DNA of 12,736 nt. Source: JBDLRH01 sp039800165 (GTDB lineage: Bacteria; Pseudomonadota; Gammaproteobacteria; Burkholderiales; Burkholderiaceae_C). Both the position numbers and the translations under genes were made by a program. How positions within the stretch are numbered: position 1 is the first letter of the stretch; every line of letters starts with the position of its first letter. Of the stretch, positions 5,995 through 12,736 are shown piece after piece. Under the pieces are notes generated by a model. It was not told where the DNA came from. It ran no database searches and worked only from the letters and a program-made list of their open reading frames with translations. The stretch is from assembly GCA_039800165.1 (NCBI GenBank), contig JBDLRH010000119.1, forward strand, positions 1 through 12,736. Reading direction: 5' to 3'.

Positions 5995-6769
5995 AGCTGT
6001 CGGCGGGCGCAGATGCGGGCTCGGTCGCCTCTTCTGCATCGATCCAGCGCCCGTCGATCAGCAGCTCGTGCGGACGGTAGCGGGCCTTGTAGGCCATCTT
6101 GGGGCTCTGTGAAATCCAGTAGCCAAGGTACACATGCGGCAGTGAGAGCTTGCGCGCCTGCTCGATCTGCCACAGCACGCTGTAGGTGCCGTAGCTGGTG
6201 CCGTCCTCGGGTTCGTAGAAGGTGTACACCGCAGAGATGCCGTCATTCAGCACGTCGAGGATGCTCACCATGCGCAGCGCGCCGGGCTGGCCATCCGCGG
6301 ACGGCGGTTCGCGAAACTCGACCAGCCGCGAGTTGACCCGGCTTTGCAGCAGGAACTGCGTGTACTGGTCGATGCTGTCGTGGTCCATGCCACCGCCCGC
6401 ATGGCGACCCGTCTGGTAGCGCAGATACAGGTGGTAGTGCTCGGGCACGAAGCACAGCTTGGACACCCGCACCTGCAGCGATTCGTGGCGCTTCCAGGCG
6501 CGACGCTGGCTGCGGTCGGGGGCGAAGTCGGCCACCTTCACCCGCAGCGGCACGCAGGAGCGGCAGCCGTCGCAGTAGGGGCGGTAGGTGAACATGCCGC
6601 TGCGCCGGAACCCGTTGACCACCAGGTCCGAGTAGGCGTCGTTGTGGATCAGGTGGCTGGGCGTTGCGACCTGGGAGCGGGCCTGGCGGCCATCCAGATA
6701 GCTGCAGGGATAGGGCGCCGTCGCATAAAACTGCAGCGACTGGAGCGGAAGATCCTTGAGGTGGGTCAC
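5993..6769 (-). CDS. bpt: Aspartate/glutamate leucyltransferase (bacterial ATE-type aminoacyl-tRNA-protein transferase)
   Basis: Bpt transfers Leu from Leu-tRNA to proteins with N-terminal Asp or Glu, making a primary N-degron for ClpS/ClpAP. It is related to eukaryotic arginyltransferase ATE1. The 258-aa product shows the N-terminal ATE domain: FYATAPYPCSYL with C22, then FTYRPYCDGCRSCVPLRV with C66, C69 and C72. The C-terminal acyltransferase-like half has YTQFL, AVYTFYEPE, SYGTYSVLWQIEQA and the family-typical YLGYWISQSPKMAYKARYRPHELL. The start is GTG (plus-strand CAC at 6767-6769); it overlaps the aat stop by 4 bases (GTGA) and the protein begins with the family-typical MTHLKDLPLQSLQFYATAPYPCSYL. 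The overlap implies translational coupling to aat. The acidic tail (EEATEPASAPADS) is probably disordered. Older annotation may call it arginyltransferase (ate). Confidence 0.93.
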   Translation of the reverse strand: MTHLKDLPLQSLQFYATAPYPCSYLDGRQARSQVATPSHLIHNDAYSDLVVNGFRRSGMFTYRPYCDGCRSCVPLRVKVADFAPDRSQRRAWKRHESLQVRVSKLCFVPEHYHLYLRYQTGRHAGGGMDHDSIDQYTQFLLQSRVNSRLVEFREPPSADGQPGALRMVSILDVLNDGISAVYTFYEPEDGTSYGTYSVLWQIEQARKLSLPHVYLGYWISQSPKMAYKARYRPHELLIDGRWIDAEEATEPASAPADS

Positions 6770-7524
6770 GCAGGCTCGGGAGCGATCGGCAGTTGCTTCC
6801 AGTATACGGGCTCAAAGCGCCAGCCCATCGCAGGCTGTGCGGTGGCCGACGCGAGCTGCGAGACAAAGTCGGCGCGGCTCACTTCATGCGCTCCCAGCGA
6901 TGCAAGATGGCGCGTATTCTGCTGGCAGTCGATGCGTTGCACGCCCTGTGCGCGGCACAGGGCCACCAGCGCTGACAGTGCGATCTTGGACGCATCGGTG
7001 CGGCGCGCGAACATCGATTCGCCGAACACCGCGCGGCCGATGCCCACGCAGTACAGCCCGCCGCACAGCTCGCCGCCAATCCATGTCTCGACGCTGTGCG
7101 CGAAGCCGGCCTGATGCAGTGCGGTGTAGGCCTCGACCATCTCCCCGACGATCCAGGTGCCCGACTGCCCCTCGCGCGGGCTGTGCGCACAGGCGCGGAT
7201 CACCGCGGCAAAGTCGTGGTCGATGCGGATCTCGCAGCCGGGGGTGGCGATGAAGCGCCGCAGCGTCTGGCGCAGCGAGCGGTGCAGGCGGAACTGCGGA
7301 ACCTCGAGCACCATGCGCGGATCGGGGCTCCACCACAGGATGGGCTGGTCGCCGCTGAACCAGGGAAAGATGCCGTGGCGGTAGGCGCGCTCGATCGTGG
7401 CCACCGACAGGTCGCCTCCTGCAGCCAGCAGGCCGGGCGCCGGGTCGCCGGGCCCCCACGCTGCGCGCAGGTCCGGAAACGGCTCGCCAGGCTCCAGCCA
7501 GGGGATGCGGCGATGCGGCTTCAT
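6766..7524 (-). CDS. aat: Leucyl/phenylalanyl-tRNA-protein transferase
   Basis: Aat attaches Leu or Phe from charged tRNA to N-terminal Arg or Lys in the cytoplasm, creating the N-degrons read by ClpS for ClpAP. The 252-aa product matches the usual length of about 230-250. Diagnostic stretches are LLAAGGDLS (32-40), YRHGIFPWF (48-56), WWSPDPRMVL (64-73), GTWI (122-125), GLYCVGIGRAVFGESMFARRTDASKIAL (about 156-183) and RIDCQQNTRHLASLGA (197-212). The ATG at 7524 gives the family-typical N-terminus (IPWLEPGEPFPD). It starts 35 bases after the glnD stop, with no strong Shine-Dalgarno site in the GC-rich gap, and overlaps bpt by 4 bases. Aat and Bpt together cover both basic and acidic N-terminal substrates of the bacterial N-degron pathway. 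Confidence 0.96.
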   Translation of the reverse strand: MKPHRRIPWLEPGEPFPDLRAAWGPGDPAPGLLAAGGDLSVATIERAYRHGIFPWFSGDQPILWWSPDPRMVLEVPQFRLHRSLRQTLRRFIATPGCEIRIDHDFAAVIRACAHSPREGQSGTWIVGEMVEAYTALHQAGFAHSVETWIGGELCGGLYCVGIGRAVFGESMFARRTDASKIALSALVALCRAQGVQRIDCQQNTRHLASLGAHEVSRADFVSQLASATAQPAMGWRFEPVYWKQLPIAPEPA

Positions 7525-7559
7525 GGGGCGGGGAGCGGGCCCGTGGATGGCCTGCGGCG

Positions 7560-10163
7560 TCAGCCCGACAGCGCCTGCAGCAACTCGGTCTCGAGCTCGA
7601 TCTGCTTGCGGTTTTGCTGCAGACCGGGGCCGTCGATCAGGAAGGTGTCTTCCACCCGCTCGCCCAGGGTGCTGACCTTGGCGAGTTGCAGGTTGAGCCG
7701 GTACTTCGCCAGCAGGAGTGCGATGCGGTACAGCAGCCCCACCCGGTCGCTCGCCGACACGCTGAGCAGCCAGCGCTGGCCCTTGTCGTCAGGGCGCAGG
7801 TCCACCCGCGGCGCGACCGGAAAGCTCTTGACCCGGCGCGAGACGCGGCCGCTGCCCGGTGCGGGCAGGGGTCCGGCGTCCAGAATCACGCGCTCGAGCT
7901 GGGTCTCCACCAGCGACACCAGCTCGCGGTAATGCTCGGGCAGGTTGGGAGTCACCACCTGGAAGGTGTCGAGCGCGTAGCCGTTGCGCGCGGTATGGAT
8001 GCGCGCGTCAAGGATGCTGAAGCCGGCCTGGTCAAAGTAGCCGCAGATGCGCGCGAAAAGGTCGGCCTGGTCGCGGGTGTACACCAGCACCTGCAGGCCT
8101 TCGCCGATGGCCGAGGGCCGCGCCCGCACGATGCAGTCGGCGGTACCCACATGACGCGAGATCATGCGGGTGTGCCAGGCGATGTCGGCCGCGTCGTGGC
8201 GCATGAAGTAGCCCACATCCAGCGTGTCCCACAGTGCGCGATGCGCTTCATGCGGCAGCGAGTGCAGCGCCAGGTTGGCCAGTGCGTCACGCTTGCGCGA
8301 CTCGACCTCGGCGTCCGCGTCGGGCGCGCGGCCACCCAGCACGCGCAGGGTGTAGCGGTACAGGTCCTCGAGCAGCTTGCCCTTCCACGCATTCCATACC
8401 TTGGGGCTGGTGCCGCGGATATCGGCCACCGTCAGCAGGTACAGCGCGGTCAGGCGCCGCTCGTCACCCACGCGCCCGGCAAACGCCCGGATCACCGCCG
8501 GGTCGCTCAGGTCTTCCTTTTGCGCGATGCGGCTCATCGTGAGGTGTTCCGCCACCAGGAACTCGATCAGCGCGCCCTCATCGGCAGGGATGCCATGCAG
8601 GCGGCAGAACTGGCGCACGTCGCGCGCCCCAAGCTCCGAGTGGTCGCCGCCGCGGCCCTTGGCGATGTCGTGGAACAGCGCCGCCACGTACAGGATCCAC
8701 GGCTTGTCCCAGCCGGCCGCCAGTTGCGAGCAGAACGGGTACTCGTGTGCATGGTCGGCAATGAAGAAGCGGCGCACGTTGCGCAGCACCATCAGGATGT
8801 GCTGGTCCACCGTGTAGACGTGGAACAGGTCGTGCTGCATCTGCCCGACGATGCGGCGGAACACCCACAGGTAGCGCCCGAGCACCGAGGTCTGGTTCAT
8901 CAGCCGCATCGCGTGGGTGATGCCCTGCGGCTCCTGCAGGATGGCCATGAACAGCTGGCGGTTGACCGGGTCGGCGCGGAACTTCGCGTCCATCATGCCG
9001 CGGGCGTTGTACAGCGCCCGCAGGGTGCGCGCCGACAGCCCCTTGATGCCGACGGTGCGCTGGTACAGCAAGAAGGTCTCGAGGATGGCGTGCGGATGGC
9101 GCCGGTACAGGTCGTCCGAGGCGATCTCCAGCATGCCCGCCTTCTCGGCGAAGCGGCCGTTGATCGGGCGCGGCGCGTGGGTGCTGGGGTTGAGCCGCTC
9201 CTCGATGTTGAGCAGCAGGATCTGGTTGAGCTGCGTCACCGCCTTGGCCGCCCAGTAGTAGCGCTTCATCAGCGCCTCGCTGGCGCGCACGGCGATGCGG
9301 CCATCGGGGTGCAGGCTGGCCTGGTAGCCAAACGATTCGGCCACCGGCGTCTGCACATCGAACACCAGCCGGTCTTCGCGCCGCTGCGCGACCAGATGCA
9401 GCCGCGCGCGGATCAGGCTCAGCAGCGCCTCGTTGCGCTTGAGCTGGCGGGCCTCGAAGGCGGTGGCCAGGCCGTTGCGCGCCAGCTCGTCCCAGCTGCG
9501 GCCAAAGCCCGCGGCCCGTGCCACCCAAACGATGATCTGCAGATCTCGCAGGCCGCCTGGAGATTCCTTGCAGTTGGGCTCCAGCGAGTACGGAGTGCCC
9601 TCGTACTTGACATGCCGCTGGCGCATCTCGAATGACTTGGCCACAAAGAAGGCCCGCGGGTCCATCGCCGTGTCATAGCCATCGCGGAACGCACGGTACA
9701 GGCCGGTGGCGCCGCAGATGCGCCGGGCCTCGAGCAGCGAGGTCTGCACCGTCACATCCTTGCGCGACTCCTCCAGGCAGTCGGCCACGGTACGCACGCT
9801 CGAGCCGATCTCGAGGCCCGTGTCCCAGCACAGGCCAATGAACGACTCGACCCGCGATCGCAGGGCGGCATCGGTGTCGGGCGACGCGCCTTCGGGCAGC
9901 AGCACCAGCACATCGACGTCGGAGTGGGGAAAGAGCTCGCCGCGGCCATAGCCACCCACGGCGACGAGCGCGGCACGGTCGTCAAAGCCGGCACGCGCCC
10001 ACAGCTCACACAGGGTTTCGTCGGTCAGGCGGGCAAGTTGCTGCAGCCCGCGCCGCACGCCCCGTACCGACGCGCCGCCCAGCCGCAGGCGCTCGAACAG
10101 CGCGGCCTTGCGCGCCTTGTAGTCGGTGCGCAGGACGGTGATGTCGGCGCTGACCGTGTTCAC
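7560..10163 (-). CDS. glnD: Bifunctional [protein-PII] uridylyltransferase / uridylyl-removing enzyme
   Basis: GlnD is the cytoplasmic glutamine sensor. It uridylylates PII proteins (GlnB/GlnK) when glutamine is low and removes UMP when it is high, thereby steering glutamine synthetase adenylylation and NtrBC. The 867-aa product has usual length and all domains: a nucleotidyltransferase with GGYGRGELFPHSDVDVLVLL (70-89; S81, D82 and D84 at the active site), a helical linker containing PGGLRDLQ, and an HD phosphohydrolase with LFHDIAKGRGGDHSELG (H498, D499). Two C-terminal ACT domains for glutamine binding start near residues 690 (YTRDQADLFARICGYF) and 795 (SASDRVGLLYRIALLL). The start is GTG (plus-strand CAC at 10161-10163), 13 bases after the map stop and without a clear Shine-Dalgarno site, so coupling to map is likely. 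A somewhat later start cannot be ruled out. Confidence 0.96.
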   Translation of the reverse strand: MNTVSADITVLRTDYKARKAALFERLRLGGASVRGVRRGLQQLARLTDETLCELWARAGFDDRAALVAVGGYGRGELFPHSDVDVLVLLPEGASPDTDAALRSRVESFIGLCWDTGLEIGSSVRTVADCLEESRKDVTVQTSLLEARRICGATGLYRAFRDGYDTAMDPRAFFVAKSFEMRQRHVKYEGTPYSLEPNCKESPGGLRDLQIIVWVARAAGFGRSWDELARNGLATAFEARQLKRNEALLSLIRARLHLVAQRREDRLVFDVQTPVAESFGYQASLHPDGRIAVRASEALMKRYYWAAKAVTQLNQILLLNIEERLNPSTHAPRPINGRFAEKAGMLEIASDDLYRRHPHAILETFLLYQRTVGIKGLSARTLRALYNARGMMDAKFRADPVNRQLFMAILQEPQGITHAMRLMNQTSVLGRYLWVFRRIVGQMQHDLFHVYTVDQHILMVLRNVRRFFIADHAHEYPFCSQLAAGWDKPWILYVAALFHDIAKGRGGDHSELGARDVRQFCRLHGIPADEGALIEFLVAEHLTMSRIAQKEDLSDPAVIRAFAGRVGDERRLTALYLLTVADIRGTSPKVWNAWKGKLLEDLYRYTLRVLGGRAPDADAEVESRKRDALANLALHSLPHEAHRALWDTLDVGYFMRHDAADIAWHTRMISRHVGTADCIVRARPSAIGEGLQVLVYTRDQADLFARICGYFDQAGFSILDARIHTARNGYALDTFQVVTPNLPEHYRELVSLVETQLERVILDAGPLPAPGSGRVSRRVKSFPVAPRVDLRPDDKGQRWLLSVSASDRVGLLYRIALLLAKYRLNLQLAKVSTLGERVEDTFLIDGPGLQQNRKQIELETELLQALSG

Positions 10164-10176
10164 GGCAGGGGAGACA

Positions 10177-11085
10177 TCAGACGGCAGCGGGGCTGCCTGC
10201 AGCCGAACCCGCGGCCGGTGCGGCGTCGCTCAGGCCCTGGGGCAGCGCAGCGGGTTCGCCAGAGCGGTAGCCGTTGCCTGCATCCAGCACGAAGGCGGGC
10301 GGCGGCAGGCTGCCGGCGGATACCGTCAGCACCTCGTAGCCGGTGTCGGTGACCAGCACCGTGTGCTCCCACTGTGCCGAGAGCGAATGGTCCTTGGTGA
10401 CGATGGTCCAGCCGTCGCCGAGCTCCTTCACCTCCTTGCGGCCCATGTTGATCATCGGCTCGATGGTGAAGGTCATGCCGGGCTTGAGCTCTTCCAGCGT
10501 GCCGGGCTTGCCGTAGTGCAGCACCTGCGGCTCTTCGTGGAACACGCGGCCGATCCCGTGGCCGCAGAACTCGCGCACCACCGAATAGCCGTTGCTTTCG
10601 GCAAAGCGCTGGATGGCCCAGCCGATGTCGCCCAGGCGTGCGCCGGGTCGCACCTGCACGATGCCGTGCCACATCGCCTCGTAGGTGATGTTGCACAGGC
10701 GCCTGGCGGCAATCGAAGCCTCGCCCACCAGGTACATGCGGCTGTTGTCGCCGTACCAGCCGTCCCGGGTGATGACGGTGACATCGACGTTCATGATGTC
10801 GCCCTTTTTCAGCGGCTTGTCGTTCGGGATGCCGTGGCACACCACATGGTTGAGCGATGTGCACAGCGAAGCCGGGTAGGGCGGATAGCCCGGGGGCTGA
10901 TAGCCGATGGTGGCCGAGCGCGTGCCCTGCACATTGACCATGTACTCGTGTGCCAGGCGGTCGATCTCCTTGGTGGTGATGCCGGCCTTGACAAAGGGGG
11001 TGAGGTAATCCAGCACCTCGGACGCAAGCCGGCAGGCCTCGCGCATGCCCTGCACCTCAGCTTCGTCTTTGTAAGTGATCGCCAT
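10177..11085 (-). CDS. map: Methionine aminopeptidase, type I
   Basis: Map removes the initiator Met from nascent proteins whose second residue is small. The 302-aa product carries all five metal ligands of the pita-bread fold: D101 (MNVDVTV), D113 (GWYGDNSRMY), H176 (CGHGIGRVFHEEP), E209 (TFTIEPM) and E240 (QWEHTVLVT). Substrate-site H84 is in VVCHGIP. The catalytic core ends near residue 258. About 44 further residues rich in Ala, Pro and Gly (SLPPPAFVLDAGN...GSAAGSPAAV) go beyond the E. coli enzyme (264 aa) and look disordered. The ATG at 11085 has an extended -10 box 7 bases upstream and no Shine-Dalgarno site, so the mRNA may be leaderless. It heads a minus-strand series with glnD, aat and bpt. 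It is more often found beside rpsB, so this setting is worth noting. Confidence 0.96.
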   Translation of the reverse strand: MAITYKDEAEVQGMREACRLASEVLDYLTPFVKAGITTKEIDRLAHEYMVNVQGTRSATIGYQPPGYPPYPASLCTSLNHVVCHGIPNDKPLKKGDIMNVDVTVITRDGWYGDNSRMYLVGEASIAARRLCNITYEAMWHGIVQVRPGARLGDIGWAIQRFAESNGYSVVREFCGHGIGRVFHEEPQVLHYGKPGTLEELKPGMTFTIEPMINMGRKEVKELGDGWTIVTKDHSLSAQWEHTVLVTDTGYEVLTVSAGSLPPPAFVLDAGNGYRSGEPAALPQGLSDAAPAAGSAAGSPAAV

Positions 11086-11092
11086 GCGCCGA

Positions 11093-11101
11093 ATTATCCC
11101 A
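11093..11101 (-). promoter_or_regulatory. Extended -10 promoter of map-glnD-aat-bpt
   Basis: On the minus strand TGGGATAAT (11101 down to 11093) fits the extended -10 pattern TGnTATAAT with one mismatch in the hexamer. Seven bases (11092-11086) separate it from the map ATG, so transcription should begin at or beside the start codon. No convincing -35 is seen. Confidence 0.6.
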
Positions 11102-11132
11102 TCGGGGGCATCACCATGCCCCGGCCTGCGCC

Positions 11133-11138
11133 TACAAT
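11133..11138 (+). promoter_or_regulatory. -10 box of purL
   Basis: TACAAT at 11133-11138 is the best -10 match in the 128-base divergent map-purL region. It predicts a transcript start near 11145 and a 5' leader of about 70 bases before the GTG at 11214. The -35 position (11110-11115, ATCACC) is poor. It is divergent from the map -10, whose hexamer begins 35 bases away at 11098. Confidence 0.45.
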
Positions 11139-11213
11139 TCCGCTTGGCCCGGCGCCCAGTCAGCGCGCTGCGGCAACGCCCACCTCCGCCCTGTCTGCCC
11201 CCAGGCCCTTCGC

Positions 11214-12736
11214 GTGTCCTTGCATATTTCCTTTTTCGAGGGCGGCAACGCCCTCAGCGACTTCCGCGCCCGCCAACTGCTGCCCCGCCTGCAGGCCATC
11301 CACGAGCGCATTGCAGGCGTGACGGCGCGGCATGTGCATGCGGTGGCCACCGTGGATGCGCCATCCGAGGAGCAGACCGCCCGGCTCGGGCAGTTGCTGC
11401 GCTACGGAGAGCCGCTCGAGGCCAGCCGCAGCGAGGGCGGGCCGCTGTTTGTGGTGACGCCGCGCCTGGGCACCGTCTCGCCCTGGGCCTCGAAGGCCAC
11501 CGACATCGCCCGCAACTGCGGGATGCCGGTCCATCGGCTCGAGTGCATCACCGAATACACGCTTCAGCTCAAGAGCGGGCTGCTGTCGCGTGCCCAGCTC
11601 GATGCCGCGCAGCGCGACGCGGTGGCTGCCCTGCTGCACGACCGCATGACCGAGAGCGTGCTGGCATCGCGGGAGGACGCGCGCTCGCTGTTCAGTGAAC
11701 TGGCGCCCGCACCGATGGAGCGGGTGGATGTGCTGGGCCAGGGGCGTGACGCGCTGGTGCTGGCCAACAGCCGCTTCGGGCTGGCGCTGGCCGACGACGA
11801 GATCGATTACCTGCTGGAGGCCTTCACCCGGCTCGGCCGCAACCCGACCGATGTCGAGCTGATGATGTTCGCTCAGGCCAACAGCGAGCACTGCCGCCAC
11901 AAGATCTTCAACGCGCAGTTCACCATCGACGGCGTAGCGCAGGACAAGAGCCTGTTCGGCATGATTCGCCACACCCATCAGACCGCGCCGCGGCACACGG
12001 TGGTGGCCTATGCCGACAACGCTTCGGTGATGGAAGGCCACCGCGTCGAGCGTTTCACCGCGCGCTTCGACGCCGCATCGGCGGCGGCCCCCCGCTACCA
12101 GGCGCTCGCCGCACAGTCGCATGTGCTGATGAAGGTCGAGACGCACAACCACCCGACGGCGATCTCGCCGTTCCCGGGCGCATCCACCGGCGCTGGTGGC
12201 GAGATCCGTGACGAGGGCGCAACCGGCCGTGGCGCCAAGCCCAAAGCCGGCCTGACCGGCTTCACCGTCTCGCGCCTGTGGCCGCAGCCCGGGCAGACCA
12301 TCGGGCGGCCGGAGCACATTGCCAGCCCCTTGCAGATCATGACCGAGGGGCCGCTGGGCGGCGCTGCGTTCAACAACGAGTTCGGCCGGCCCAACCTGCT
12401 GGGTTACTTCCGCGAGTACGAGCAGCCCGCGGGGCAGGGGGCCGATGCGCTGGTGCGGGGCTACCACAAGCCGATCATGATCGCAGGCGGCCTGGGCAGC
12501 ATCGACGCGGCCCAGACGAAGAAGATCGAGTTTCCGGCGGGCACGCTGCTGGTGCAACTCGGCGGCCCGGGCATGCGCATCGGCATGGGCGGCGGCGCGG
12601 CCAGTTCCATGGCCACCGGTGCCAATGCAGCCGACCTGGACTTCGATTCGGTGCAGCGCGGCAACCCCGAAATCGAGCGCCGCGCGCAGGAGGTCATCAA
12701 CCACTGCTGGGCGCAGGGCGAGGCCAACCCCATCCT
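11214..12736 (+). CDS. purL: Phosphoribosylformylglycinamidine synthase, N-terminal part
   Basis: PurL (FGAR amidotransferase) converts FGAR, glutamine and ATP to FGAM in purine synthesis. The frame is open to the right edge, so 507 codons of an expected 1,300 or so for the large proteobacterial form are present. Visible are the N-terminal PurS-like domain (SLHISFFEGGNALSDFRARQLLP, then TPRLGTVSPWASKATDIARNCG) and the linker LGRNPTDVELMMFAQANSEHCRHKIFNA (about 210-235). The first synthetase domain follows, with METHNHPTAISPFPGA (about 308-323), GGEIRDEGATGRGAKPKAGL, TEGPLGGAAFNNEFGRP and GGPGMRIGMGGGAASSM. The glutaminase domain lies beyond the window. I chose the GTG at 11214 because family-like sequence begins there; no nearby in-frame ATG fits and the Shine-Dalgarno site is weak. 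A GCAA-loop hairpin (11238-11255) lies within codons 9-14. Confidence 0.95.
   Translation, partial: MSLHISFFEGGNALSDFRARQLLPRLQAIHERIAGVTARHVHAVATVDAPSEEQTARLGQLLRYGEPLEASRSEGGPLFVVTPRLGTVSPWASKATDIARNCGMPVHRLECITEYTLQLKSGLLSRAQLDAAQRDAVAALLHDRMTESVLASREDARSLFSELAPAPMERVDVLGQGRDALVLANSRFGLALADDEIDYLLEAFTRLGRNPTDVELMMFAQANSEHCRHKIFNAQFTIDGVAQDKSLFGMIRHTHQTAPRHTVVAYADNASVMEGHRVERFTARFDAASAAAPRYQALAAQSHVLMKVETHNHPTAISPFPGASTGAGGEIRDEGATGRGAKPKAGLTGFTVSRLWPQPGQTIGRPEHIASPLQIMTEGPLGGAAFNNEFGRPNLLGYFREYEQPAGQGADALVRGYHKPIMIAGGLGSIDAAQTKKIEFPAGTLLVQLGGPGMRIGMGGGAASSMATGANAADLDFDSVQRGNPEIERRAQEVINHCWAQGEANPI

Noticed and set aside
5952..6173. N-terminally longer iclR-type protein (337 aa)
   Set aside because: The extra 74 residues overlap the bpt coding region, have no helix-turn-helix-like content and precede a well-placed GAGGAA site at the ATG at 5951.
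7614..9635. A 673-codon plus-strand ORF inside glnD
   Set aside because: It is antisense to a complete, motif-bearing glnD; GC-rich codon use keeps the opposite frame open. The translation is low-complexity (rich in His, Arg, Val, Gln, Ala), with no recognisable domain or ribosome site.
1..12736. Phage, transposon, CRISPR, toxin-antitoxin or novel defence system
   Set aside because: Apart from the small spaces between them, the window is filled by recognisable housekeeping genes. I saw no long direct or inverted repeats, attachment sites or unassigned coding regions.

Overview
This is a 12.7 kb stretch of chromosomal core genes from a GC-rich betaproteobacterium, most likely order Burkholderiales. 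That assignment rests on gene order (ilvH-ilvC-pssA-leuA), protein character and codon use; family or genus cannot be fixed from the sequence alone. No mobile element, CRISPR array, rRNA or tRNA gene is visible. There is no gene-free gap over 300 bases; the longest, 2157-2345, holds a leucine leader/attenuator region.

Layout. Bases 1-3887 (+) carry branched-chain amino acid genes: the 3' end of ilvH, ilvC, a terminator, pssA (phosphatidylserine synthase), a leucine-rich leader peptide with attenuator, then leuA. A strong terminator whose 3' arm doubles as a -35 box separates leuA from pbpG (+), a periplasmic D-Ala-D-Ala endopeptidase. Convergent to it is a minus-strand series read in the order map (methionine aminopeptidase), glnD (PII uridylyltransferase), aat, bpt and an IclR-family regulator. 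Divergent from map, the 5' portion of purL (+) runs off the right edge.

How the genes work together. IlvH and IlvC serve valine/isoleucine synthesis and LeuA commits 2-ketoisovalerate to leucine. Aat and Bpt are the two bacterial aminoacyl-tRNA-protein transferases that attach N-degrons for ClpS/ClpAP. Map trims the initiator Met, so three of the four tightly packed genes act on protein N-termini. GlnD reports nitrogen status and PurL consumes glutamine in purine synthesis.

The main anomaly is ilvC. An in-frame amber codon (941-943) stands exactly where the metal-binding Glu230 is expected, and codon usage switches at the same spot: 8 of 8 Gln codons are CAA before it, while 4 of 4 in the rest of ilvC and 18 of 18 in leuA are CAG. 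The simplest reading is a junction between two related genomes (assembly chimera or homologous recombination) with a substitution at the join. Second in interest are the leu leader/attenuator and a recurring arrangement of -10 boxes 6-7 bases before ATG, which suggests leaderless transcripts. I found no convincing new biological system.
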